Origin: Isosphaeraceae bacterium
GTDB lineage: Bacteria > Planctomycetota > Planctomycetia > Isosphaerales > Isosphaeraceae
Direction of reading: 5' to 3'
Assembly: GCA_021324445.1 (NCBI GenBank)
Contig: JAJPJC010000398.1
Span: 18,634 to 82,633 of the forward strand
DNA length: 64,000 nucleotides
How positions within the stretch are numbered: the first letter of the stretch is position 1; every line of letters begins with the position of its first letter. Positions 32,359 to 40,173 of this stretch are shown one piece after another. The notes below the pieces were generated by a model, which made no database searches, was not told where the DNA came from, and was given only the letters and a program-made list of their open reading frames with translations. A program made the translations under genes and the position numbers.

Positions 32359-33357
32359 TTAGCCTCCGATCTGTCGCCAGCCCTGAGTTGCCAGGCTCTC
32401 CAGCGCCGCCAGGTTGACTCGCAAGGATTGCAAACCCTCGTCGAGCGTGCAGGCCACCGGTCGCTGGCCTTCCACGGCGTCGAGGAAGGCGTGGGCCTGC
32501 GCGGTGAACAGCTCGTCGCGCTCCAGCGGCGGGAGCGGCTCATCATGCCAGTCGTCCCCGGGCGTCGTCATCCATCGCCATCGATGAGCGTGGAATTCGC
32601 AACGGGCCGCGCCGCGCTCGCACACGACCGTGATCGTCAGCTCATTGGGCGGCTGATGCTGATTCAGGCTGTAGCTGGCGAGCACCGTGGCATGCCGGGC
32701 CAGCAGATGCGCGGTGTCCTCCACGGTGACTCCCTCCAGGACCTGATGCGCGGCATCGGCCACCAGGCGATCGATCGGCCCGACCAGCCATTCCGCGGCG
32801 TTGAGCACGTGCGTCAGCGCGTCCTGGATCGCGCCGCCGCCGGTCTCGCGCCGGTTGTAGTAGATCGAGCGGTAGGCGGGCCGGTAGGTCGGAAAGTGCT
32901 GGCCGGCGACGGCGATCAGCTCCACGGGTCGCCCGAACTGCCCCTGGCCGATCGCCTGGCGCATCGCCCTGAGCAACGGATGGCACCGATACACATAGGC
33001 CACGCCGGCCACGACGCCGCGCGCGCGGACCACCTCCCGCAGACGGTCGACGCCCTCAAGGCTCGTGCTCAGCGGCTTCTCGATCAGCACCGACACGCCG
33101 GCCTCGGCCAGTTGAGTTGCCAGGGACACGTGTGCCGGAGCGGGCGTCGCCACGACCGCCGCGTCGGGCGGGTCGTGCAAGGCCTCACTCAGATCTTCAT
33201 AAGCCTTCGAGACGCCATAGCGCTCGGCGATCGTCTGACGCAGGTCCGGGTTGATTTCCACGAGACGAACCTCGGCGCGGCCGGTGGCCTGGCAGCAACG
33301 CAGGTGCCGCTCGCCGATCGAGCCGACTCCGATGATCAAGACCCGGTGAGACCGCAT
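32359..33357 (-). CDS. Gfo/Idh/MocA family oxidoreductase
   Basis: 332 residues from the ATG at 33357, preceded by GAGGAGG. N-terminal Rossmann motif VGSIGERH (residues 11-18), the family motif EKPLST with Glu93, Lys94 and Pro95, and a C-terminal alpha/beta domain. Members use NAD(P) to oxidise sugars, inositols or sugar acids at a secondary alcohol. It follows the HpcH/HpaI gene by 13 bp and precedes the SDR by 50 bp. It probably performs the first oxidation of the substrate or of an aldose in the pathway encoded here. The substrate cannot be read from sequence. Confidence 0.88.
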   Translation of the reverse strand: MRSHRVLIIGVGSIGERHLRCCQATGRAEVRLVEINPDLRQTIAERYGVSKAYEDLSEALHDPPDAAVVATPAPAHVSLATQLAEAGVSVLIEKPLSTSLEGVDRLREVVRARGVVAGVAYVYRCHPLLRAMRQAIGQGQFGRPVELIAVAGQHFPTYRPAYRSIYYNRRETGGGAIQDALTHVLNAAEWLVGPIDRLVADAAHQVLEGVTVEDTAHLLARHATVLASYSLNQHQPPNELTITVVCERGAARCEFHAHRWRWMTTPGDDWHDEPLPPLERDELFTAQAHAFLDAVEGQRPVACTLDEGLQSLRVNLAALESLATQGWRQIGG

Positions 33358-33370
33358 AACCAGGGCCTCC

Positions 33371-34162
33371 TCACAGTGAGCCGTCAAAGGTGAACCCCAG
33401 GGGTCCGAAACCGCGCCGGATGGCTTCGAGTCCGTCGCGGACCATGATCAGATCCGACCCGTGCGCGATGAACCGCGCCCCCAGATCGAGCAAGTGCCGG
33501 GTGCGCTCCGGCGAGGAGCTGGGCATCCCCCACGCCTTGCCCGCCTTCCGGGCCGCGGCGGCGATGCGTCGGATCGCCTCCTGCACGGACGGGTGGTCGA
33601 ACTGCCCCGGAATTCCGCTGAGCACCGTGAAATCGGCCGAGCCGAGGAACACCACATCCACGCCTTCCACGGCGGCGATGGCCTCGACGTGCTCCAGCGC
33701 GGCCGGATCCTCGATCTGCACCGCCAGGAACGTCTGCTCATTGGCCTCGCGGACGTAGCGATCGATCGGCAGTGAGCAGTAAGGCGCATCCGGGTTGCCG
33801 CCGTCGAACCCGCGCCGGCCCATCGGGGCGAACTTGGCCCAGGTGACGACTTCGTGCGCCTCCTGGGCGTTGTCGCAGCGCGGATACATGATCCCCTGCG
33901 CTCCGGCTTCGAGGAGACGGCCCAGCCGCATGAATTCGCCCTTGGCGCACCGCGCCATGATATCGGCCGAACCGACCCGGGCGGCCCGCATCAGCGTCCC
34001 GACCGTCTCGACGCTCGTCAGGTGATGTTCCAGGTCGATCCAGATGCCGTCGAACCCCATCAGGCTGGCCAGTTCATACAACGACGGATCCACCAGGACG
34101 AAGGCCGGGACGAGCACAGGCTCGTTCCGCTTCAGCTTCGCCTTGATCTTGCTCGGTCGCAT
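33371..34162 (-). CDS. HpcH/HpaI-type class II aldolase
   Basis: 263 residues from the ATG at 34162; a longer in-frame start exists but encodes an unrelated N-terminus. The metal site is typical: Glu151 in VQIEDP and Asp177 in LGSADF, with His46 in WIDLEHH as the catalytic base. Family members cleave 2-keto-3-deoxy acids to pyruvate plus an aldehyde, such as lactaldehyde in the rhamnonate pathway (RhmA/YfaU type). It lies 13 bp before the Gfo/Idh gene and shares the transcript. An aldolase and an FAH hydrolase in the same train offer two routes from the same keto-deoxy acid. Confidence 0.88.
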   Translation of the reverse strand: MRPSKIKAKLKRNEPVLVPAFVLVDPSLYELASLMGFDGIWIDLEHHLTSVETVGTLMRAARVGSADIMARCAKGEFMRLGRLLEAGAQGIMYPRCDNAQEAHEVVTWAKFAPMGRRGFDGGNPDAPYCSLPIDRYVREANEQTFLAVQIEDPAALEHVEAIAAVEGVDVVFLGSADFTVLSGIPGQFDHPSVQEAIRRIAAAARKAGKAWGMPSSSPERTRHLLDLGARFIAHGSDLIMVRDGLEAIRRGFGPLGFTFDGSL

Positions 34163-34304
34163 GAAGAATCCCTCAGAGGTGCGCAGCCGGATCGGCGCGC
34201 GGACCAGTTGCCAGAACGCGTGGCGCATGTCATTCCATTCCGGGCTGCACCAGGATACACCATCCGGCTCCGGCTCGCGAGTCGTCAGCAGCGGTTGCAT
34301 CCGA

Positions 34305-35216
34305 TCACCACGGCGGCGGCGTACGGTCCGTCTCCATCACGACCGCCAGGCTCTCCCCGGCCGCCACGCGCGCCCACGCCCGGAGCACCAGGACGAACCC
34401 GGCTCGGTCGGACTGCACCGGCACGACGGCCGGGCCGAAGGGGTCGGACACATGGCCCAGCACATCTCCCGGCCGCACGCGCTGGCCGAGCGCTACGGCA
34501 GGCTGAAAGTATCCTTCCAGGGGTGAGGGGTGCTGGATTTGCAGGAAGCCGGAGTCTTTTCGCGGATCCTCGATCACCAGCGGCTCAAGGTCGGGAAGTC
34601 GGATCTCGCCTGCGATCACCTGGAGGTCCACCAGCACGTTCAGGCACCCGCGCACATAGGCGGCCACGCCCTGCGGGTCGCACACGCCGCCACCCAGGTA
34701 CTCCGCGTAGATCGCGGGCACGCGCGCGTCGCGTGCCACGGAGAGGGACCGGCCGTTGAGGCTCGGGTCGGTCCCCCAGATGATCGGCAATCCGAAGGCG
34801 CGCGCCATCCGCCGCTGGTGGTCGAGGATCGCCGGGTCGGGGTGCAGCAGGTATCCGGCGAGCGGATAGACGCGAAGTCGAGCGCCGCCGGAGTGCAGGT
34901 CAAGATAATAGTCGCAGGCGCCGATCAGCCTCGACAGGCCGTGGGCGACTCGCTCGGTGATGGACCCATCGGGCCGTCCCGGACAGACCCGAGCCAGATC
35001 GAAACCGTCGTCCGCGACGCGCTGGCCCAGGCGGAATGCCGCCTCGTTGACCACGGGAACCAGCGTCACCTGGCCCCGAACGACACGCTCCCCAAGCAGG
35101 CCGCTGAGCCTGCTGAGCGCTGCCATGGATTCGAACTCATCGCCATGCACGCCCCCCGTGATCAGCACGCGCGGGCCGGAATCCGGGTTACCGGCTTGCC
35201 ACGTTCTCAGTTCCAC
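34305..35216 (-). CDS. Succinylglutamate desuccinylase/aspartoacylase (AstE/AspA) family zinc hydrolase
   Basis: 303 residues from the GTG at 35216. Zinc ligands His24 and Glu27 in GGVHGDE and His108 in YLDLHSG are present, with the C-terminal domain holding the lipoyl-like beta hairpin (PVALGQRVRPGDVLGHV, about 240-256) seen in this family. Members hydrolyse amide bonds of N-acyl amino acids or related compounds. It is the first gene of the catabolic train (142 bp before the aldolase), which suggests that the substrate arrives as an acylated or amide-linked compound. That is inference; the family is broad. Confidence 0.85.
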   Translation of the reverse strand: MELRTWQAGNPDSGPRVLITGGVHGDEFESMAALSRLSGLLGERVVRGQVTLVPVVNEAAFRLGQRVADDGFDLARVCPGRPDGSITERVAHGLSRLIGACDYYLDLHSGGARLRVYPLAGYLLHPDPAILDHQRRMARAFGLPIIWGTDPSLNGRSLSVARDARVPAIYAEYLGGGVCDPQGVAAYVRGCLNVLVDLQVIAGEIRLPDLEPLVIEDPRKDSGFLQIQHPSPLEGYFQPAVALGQRVRPGDVLGHVSDPFGPAVVPVQSDRAGFVLVLRAWARVAAGESLAVVMETDRTPPPW

Positions 35217-35295
35217 AACAGGATGTCCTCACGAGGGGGGGCTCACCCACGACCAGCGAGTATATCAGCGGGAGCGCCACTCGGGGAGCGGAGCG

Positions 35296-36000
35296 TCAAC
35301 CGGAGACGGCATCCTGCACTCCCAACGAGTGCCACGCGTCGGGGAGCGGCGCGACGAACCTCATCGGCGTCTGGAGGATGGGATGGCGGACCTCCAGCAA
35401 TCGCGCATGCAGCGCGATGGCGTGCGCCGGCTCAAACGAGGAGGTTGATCCATAGGCGGCATCGCCCAGGATGGGCATCCCTCGCGCGGCCGCCTGGGCT
35501 CGGAGCTGATGAGTCCGCCCGGTCTCGGGCCAGAGCCGCAGCCAGGCACGTCCCGGAGGCAGTGCCGGGGCCATTTCCCGTCGGACCCGGGTCACCGCCG
35601 GCCGCGCCCCCGGCGTCCCGGGCGCGACCACGCGCGCCAGGCCGGTCTCACTCGGCCGGGTTAACCAGTCGCACCAGCTTGTCGCGGCAGGACAGGAAGG
35701 CCCCAGCTCGACGATCGCCCAGTATTCCTTGACAACCCGTCGGCGTTCAAATTGCGTGGAAAGCCGGCGAGCCGCCCTGGGCGTCTTGGCCCAGAGCAAG
35801 ACCCCGGACGTCGGCCGGTCTAGCCGGTGAACGATCCCCAGGTAGACCGAGGCCGGATCGCCGGCATCGAGATACCGGCGAACGGCCTCTTCCAGCGTCA
35901 TCTCTCCGGGGGGAGCCCACGTCCCCTGACTGAACTGACCAGCCGGCTTGGCGACGGCCAGGCAGTCGGAATCCTCGTACAAGACCGCCAGGGGCTTCAT
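35296..36000 (-). CDS. RluA-type pseudouridine synthase
   Basis: 234 residues from the ATG at 36000; upstream in-frame sequence is low-complexity and includes heptamer repeats, so it is excluded. Motif II of the family, HRLDRPTSGVLLW with the catalytic Asp, is at about 58-70, and GRTHQLRAQAAARGMPILGD is at about 163-182. It converts uridine to pseudouridine in rRNA or tRNA. It is short relative to RluD-type enzymes and lacks an N-terminal S4 domain, so it resembles the RluA or TruC group; target sites are not predictable. It lies upstream of the acylase gene but is divergent in function. Confidence 0.9.
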   Translation of the reverse strand: MKPLAVLYEDSDCLAVAKPAGQFSQGTWAPPGEMTLEEAVRRYLDAGDPASVYLGIVHRLDRPTSGVLLWAKTPRAARRLSTQFERRRVVKEYWAIVELGPSCPAATSWCDWLTRPSETGLARVVAPGTPGARPAVTRVRREMAPALPPGRAWLRLWPETGRTHQLRAQAAARGMPILGDAAYGSTSSFEPAHAIALHARLLEVRHPILQTPMRFVAPLPDAWHSLGVQDAVSG

Positions 36001-36005
36001 GAATT

Positions 36006-36145
36006 GTCCGTGGTCCGTTTGTCCGTGGTCCGGTGTTCGCTGTCGCGGGCTGACTCGCCGGGGCCGGGAGCGCTGAGGCACTCGAAAGACGGGGGACGAC
36101 GGCGCAGCGGAGCGGAGCGGCAGCTCCCACAACGGACCACGGACC
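36006..36145. repeat. GTCCGTG heptamer repeat with inverted partner
   Basis: 36006-36032 carries GTCCGTGGTCCG twice (period 7), and 36132-36145 carries the complement ACGGACCACGGACC. Both flank the start of the RluA-type gene. The same heptamer recurs at 36871-36884 (GGTGGTCCGTGGTC) with the complement at 36897-36914, next to the SOD gene. It is a period-7 tandem repeat of a sequence unlike the other two heptamers in the window. Confidence 0.75.
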
Positions 36146-36151
36146 AAAGGG

Positions 36152-36562
36152 TCAACGGCCCGTGTCGGATCCCGGGACGGCTCCGGTCATCGATGGCCCG
36201 TTGCGACCGATTCCCGGCGGCACGCCAAATTGATTGGTACTGGGCGGCGGCGTGCCGAACTGGCTGGCGCTGGATCCGCCTGCCGAGTAGGTCGCATCGG
36301 GTGCCGTCATTCCTGGGCTTGCTCCCGATCCGGTCAGGCCGGGCTGTCCGGGCGTGGTGCTGGGATACAGGCCGGATCCTGCCGCCGCGTTGGGACGCGG
36401 ATCGGCATTGAAACCAATCGCGGGGGGCGTGCCCCCCGTGGTGGAATACGGCTTCCCTTGCGGCACCTCGTTGCGCATGCTCCGGCACCCCGCAGCGGCG
36501 AGGACGGTCCCCAGCATCATGACCAGAGTCCCGCCGCTCAGAACGCGTCTCAGTCGATCCAT
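36152..36562 (-). CDS. Small lipoprotein, Pro/Gly/Ser-rich
   Basis: 136 residues from the second ATG at 36562 (GGAG nine bases upstream; the earlier ATG at 36568 is only 3 bases from it). A signal peptide of about 25 residues ends in the lipobox LAAAGC, so the mature protein is attached to a membrane by a lipid anchor. The mature region is Gly, Ser, Pro and Thr-rich with no domain I can name (for example GTPPPSTNQFGVPPG). A 6-7-bp GGGGGGC-GT-GCCCCCC palindrome lies within the coding sequence near 36430. Function unknown; outer envelope placement is likely. Confidence 0.65.
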   Translation of the reverse strand: MDRLRRVLSGGTLVMMLGTVLAAAGCRSMRNEVPQGKPYSTTGGTPPAIGFNADPRPNAAAGSGLYPSTTPGQPGLTGSGASPGMTAPDATYSAGGSSASQFGTPPPSTNQFGVPPGIGRNGPSMTGAVPGSDTGR

Positions 36563-36948
36563 CGACATGATCTCCTCGTCTCGTCCCTGGCGCCCGACGC
36601 CCCCCGGCGTCGCGGCCCACGTGAGTGTCCCACGACTCCATGAAATCACACAAGCGGCGAACCATGCGTCGCCGTTGACAACGCAAGTCGAAAGGAAAAG
36701 TCGACGTCCGGATTCCGATTCAAGACAGGATGAGGCCGCGGAGTCGGCAGAATGGAAAACCCGCCGGCAGGACGCGCGCTCCCGCTGAGGGCGGTGGGAT
36801 CATACACGATGCCCGGCACCCGTCAAGCCGAGCTGGAGGCAGCGATTCCTCGCCTCGGCACAGCAGGTGAGGTGGTCCGTGGTCAGTCCGCACCGTCGAC
36901 GGACCACGGACCACACGTCGAAGGGCATCCTGTCTGCCGGAAGCCTGT
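36563..36948. other. 386-bp intergenic region with heptamer repeats
   Basis: Upstream of the lipoprotein gene and downstream of the SOD gene. It contains the second GTCCGTG heptamer block at 36871-36914, arranged as two arms around CACCGTCGAC. No supported gene, hairpin terminator or promoter beyond that was recognised. Confidence 0.55.
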
Positions 36949-37569
36949 TTATTTCTTCCGGGACGCCTCGAAGCGGCGGCCGATCTCGTCCCAATTGAGG
37001 GTGTTCCACCAGGCAGAGATGTAGTCCGGCCGGCGATTCTGATACTTCAGGTAGTAGGCGTGCTCCCAGACGTCCAGGCCCATGATCGGGGTCAAGCCTT
37101 CCATGATCGGGTTATCCTGATTGGGCGTGGAGGTGATGGACAGCTTGCCGTCCTTGCCCAGGACCAGCCAGGCCCATCCCGAGCCGAAGCGGCCGATGGC
37201 CGCCTTGGTGAAGGCCTCCTTGAACGCGGCGAAACCACCCAGCTCGCTGGTGATCGCCTGGGCCAAGGCGCCGGTCGGCTCACCGCCGCCGTTGGGCTTC
37301 ATGATCTGCCAGAAGAGCGAGTGGTTGGCGTGCCCCCCGCCGTTGTTCCGCACGGCCGTCCGGATCGATTCCGGCAGGGCGTCGAGGTTGCCGATCAGAT
37401 CTTCGATCGTCTTGCCCTGGTGGGCCGGCTGGTCCTTCAGGGCATTGTTCAGGTTCGTGACGTAAGTCTGGTGGTGCTTGGTGTGGTGGATCTCCATCGT
37501 CTTGGCGTCGATGTGCGGCTCCAGGGCGCCATAGTCGTACGGCAAGGGAGGCAGGGTGTATTCCGCCAT
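36949..37569 (-). CDS. sodA: Superoxide dismutase (Fe/Mn family)
   Basis: 206 residues from the ATG at 37569. The four metal ligands are present: His in IHHTKHHQTYV (about 27), His in GGGHANHSLFW (about 80), then Asp and His in MGLDVWEHAYY (about 167-171), with the C-terminal LKYQNRRPDYISAWWN motif. It dismutates superoxide. The pattern fits the family but does not by itself decide between Fe and Mn, although GGGHANH and the Gln positions hint at Mn. A GGAGAGG ribosome site lies before the ATG. It is cytoplasmic, as there is no signal peptide, and monocistronic. Confidence 0.94.
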   Translation of the reverse strand: MAEYTLPPLPYDYGALEPHIDAKTMEIHHTKHHQTYVTNLNNALKDQPAHQGKTIEDLIGNLDALPESIRTAVRNNGGGHANHSLFWQIMKPNGGGEPTGALAQAITSELGGFAAFKEAFTKAAIGRFGSGWAWLVLGKDGKLSITSTPNQDNPIMEGLTPIMGLDVWEHAYYLKYQNRRPDYISAWWNTLNWDEIGRRFEASRKK

Positions 37570-37862
37570 GGTGTCATCCTCTCCAAGTCGTGATCGGGTT
37601 CCGATCCGCTCCGGGCTGGCCAGCACGTCGGTCCAGCTGGAGCGCCGGACCGACGTGAATGCGGAAGCCTCGCCCTCCAGGATCCGCAAGTTGCGTTCCC
37701 GGTGCGCACACCCTACCACAAAGGCGGGCGGAGCTTCAAAGGGGAGGTTCCTTCCGCCTCATCCCTGGATCGCGTCGCCATGACCCTCTTGTCGGCCCGG
37801 CCCGGGCGGCCTAATCTCGGGTGACGTGCGCGCGGCTTCGTGGAATGGCCACTGGGGGAGAC

Positions 37863-39950
37863 ATGAGGACGACGACCGAGCAGGGTTCGTTGGCCGGCGA
37901 TTACGCAGCGTTCATCCGCCGGCTGAGTCGCAGCGCGGCGGGCGGGGACCGGGCGCCGGCGACCATCGAAGGCTGGGAGCGCCGGTTGCGCGGCGTGCGC
38001 GAGGGGCTCACACGATCGTTCGGGAGGACACCGGAACGTCCAGCCCCGCTCGAACCCGAGATCCTCGGCACGATCCAGCGCGACGGGTACGCGATCGAGC
38101 GCCTCACGTTCCAGAGCCGGCCGGGAGTCCGAGTCACGGCCAATCTCTACCGGCCGGAGCCCGCGCGGGAACGCGCGCCGGCGGTGCTCTCGGTGCATGG
38201 CCACTGGCCCTGGGCGCGGGTCGACCCCCATGTTCAGCCGCGCTGCATTGGCCTGGCCAGGCTGGGTTACGTGGTGCTGTGCGTCGACGCCTTCGGCGCG
38301 GGCGAACGGGCCGTCGAACCCGGGCCAGGGACCTACCACGGCGCCCTGCTGGGCGCCTCCCTCTGGCCGGTCGGGACGCCCCTGATCGGCTTGCAGGTCT
38401 ATGACAATCGCCGCGCCGTCGATTACCTGATCTCGCGGCCCGAGGTCGATCCCAGCCGGCTGGCGGTCACCGGCGCCTCCGGCGGCGGCAACCAGACCTT
38501 CTACGCCGGGGCGACCGACGATCGATTCGCCGCGGTCATCCCGGTCTGCGGGATCGGGACCTACGATGCCTATTTGAGGTCCGCCTGCTGTGTCTGCGAG
38601 GTCAACGTGGACGGGGCGGCCTACGCCACCGCCGGCGACATCCTGGCCCTGGTCGCGCCCCGCGCCCTCCTGGTCATCAGCGCCACGCGCGATGCCTTCC
38701 AGTTCAGCGTCGGCGAGGCGGCCAAGAGCATCGCCTACGCCCGCGAGCGTTACCGAATCCTGGGGCACCCGGATAAGATCCGCCACGTCGCCATCGAGTC
38801 CGGCCACGATTATAACCGACCGATGCGCGAGGCGATGTATGGCTGGGTGGAGAAATGGCTGCGCGGCCGGGGCGACGGCAGCCCGATCGCCGAGCCGCCG
38901 ATCACGGTCGAGGATGTGGAAGCGCTGCGGTGCTATCCCAAGGGAACGACCCGGCCCAAGGCGATCGTCACCATTCCCGAATTCGCCCGGCGCGCGGGGC
39001 AGGAGCGGCTGGCGGCCCTCCCCAAACCGCCCGACCATCGCCAGCGTTGGGAGGCCGACGCCGGGCGGATGCGCGCCCAGCTTCGCGACGGAATCCTGGG
39101 CGGGTTCCCCCAGAAGACGCCGCTGGAACCCCGATTGCGGGTCGGGACCGACGGAGTGGACGTCACGATCACGACCGAGCGCGGCATCCGCGCCCGCGGC
39201 CGGGCCCGCTTCAGTCCCGGCACCCGACCAGGTACGGCGATCGTCCTCTCGGCCGAGGCGGCTGCCCCGGCAAAGCCTGGCGCCGCAGCCGCTTCCGCTT
39301 CCACCCTCGACAAGCTCCGCTCGCAAGGGCGGGATGCGGGCGTCTCCACCCTGGAATTGACCCATCCCCGAGGGACCGGCCCCTGGCTGGACGGCGTCGG
39401 ACCCGTGGCCGGCGTGCCGGATCACGACCCGGCGGAATGGGGGCTCTGGGTGAACCGGCCGCTCCTGGGCCAGTGGGTCTGGGACCTCGTCCGCTGGCTC
39501 GATTTCCTGGATGAAGCGCGTCGGAATCCGCTCAAGGCAGGTTCGCAACCCGCACGACCGAACCGCCCGTTCGTGCTGATCGGGCTCGGGGCGATGAGCC
39601 TGCCGGCCTTGCTCACGGCGGCCCTCGATCCGAGGGTGGCGGCCGTGGGCTGCTCGGACTGCCTCGTCAGCTTCGTGGGGCGGCAAGGCAAACCCTGGTC
39701 CCGACTGCCGATGGGTCTGATCGTGCCGAACATCCTCGACGTGGGGGATCTTGGCCATCTGGCCGCCCTGGTCGCCCCGCGACGCCTGGTCATCACCGGC
39801 GGCGTCGAGCCGGAAGGTCATGCCGCGACAGCAGATCGGTTGGCGGACGCCTTTGCGTTCACGCGGTCGATCTATCGACTCCTGGGCAGCGCCGCCAGCC
39901 TGGAGATCGGCGGGGCCGCGGACGTTGGGTCGCTTCTGCCCGGAGCGTGA
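37863..39950 (+). CDS. Large alpha/beta hydrolase (acetyl xylan esterase-like), two-domain
   Basis: 695 residues if the ATG at 37863 is used; in-frame GTG at 37821 and ATG at 37845 are possible. The N-terminal hydrolase has the triad Ser206 (in GASGGG), Asp277 (SATRDAF) and His315 (ESGHDYN), as in acetyl-esterase and AXE1-like families, with the lid region LDGTY-like segment between. The C-terminal half (about 380-695) looks like a second hydrolase fold without a visible triad. No signal peptide is seen, so it is probably cytoplasmic, acting on imported or internal esters. Substrate unknown. It is flanked by unrelated genes. Confidence 0.75.
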   Translation: MRTTTEQGSLAGDYAAFIRRLSRSAAGGDRAPATIEGWERRLRGVREGLTRSFGRTPERPAPLEPEILGTIQRDGYAIERLTFQSRPGVRVTANLYRPEPARERAPAVLSVHGHWPWARVDPHVQPRCIGLARLGYVVLCVDAFGAGERAVEPGPGTYHGALLGASLWPVGTPLIGLQVYDNRRAVDYLISRPEVDPSRLAVTGASGGGNQTFYAGATDDRFAAVIPVCGIGTYDAYLRSACCVCEVNVDGAAYATAGDILALVAPRALLVISATRDAFQFSVGEAAKSIAYARERYRILGHPDKIRHVAIESGHDYNRPMREAMYGWVEKWLRGRGDGSPIAEPPITVEDVEALRCYPKGTTRPKAIVTIPEFARRAGQERLAALPKPPDHRQRWEADAGRMRAQLRDGILGGFPQKTPLEPRLRVGTDGVDVTITTERGIRARGRARFSPGTRPGTAIVLSAEAAAPAKPGAAAASASTLDKLRSQGRDAGVSTLELTHPRGTGPWLDGVGPVAGVPDHDPAEWGLWVNRPLLGQWVWDLVRWLDFLDEARRNPLKAGSQPARPNRPFVLIGLGAMSLPALLTAALDPRVAAVGCSDCLVSFVGRQGKPWSRLPMGLIVPNILDVGDLGHLAALVAPRRLVITGGVEPEGHAATADRLADAFAFTRSIYRLLGSAASLEIGGAADVGSLLPGA

Positions 39951-40098
39951 GGGGTGCCGGTCGCGCCGGGGCTGGCGCCGGCGTCTCCGCCACGGGCCCG
40001 GTCCGCCGCCGACCGGTTTGTCGCTGACTCTGATTATCCAGAGGATCCTCTCGTGGAGCGGGACGGCGGCCGGCCGGCCGGCAAGGTCGCCGGCGCGA

Positions 40099-40126
40099 TT
40101 GACCGGCCAAGGGATTCGCCGATAAT
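40099..40126 (+). promoter_or_regulatory. Sigma-70-type promoter candidate for the HlyD-like adaptor gene
   Basis: TTGACC (40099-40104) and GATAAT (40121-40126) with a 16-bp spacer, about 45 bases before the ATG at 40174. Match to TTGACA/TATAAT is 5 of 6 for each element. No other clear promoter was found upstream of this gene. Confidence 0.5.
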
Positions 40127-40173
40127 AGGTTGGTCGCAGGGGACATCACAGCGGAGAAGCGCGGGGTTTTTTC

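Noticed and set aside
35113..35140. A tRNA T-arm-like string (GGATTCGAACTC) inside the acylase gene
   Set aside because: No acceptor or anticodon stem can be formed around it; it lies in the coding sequence of a conserved enzyme.
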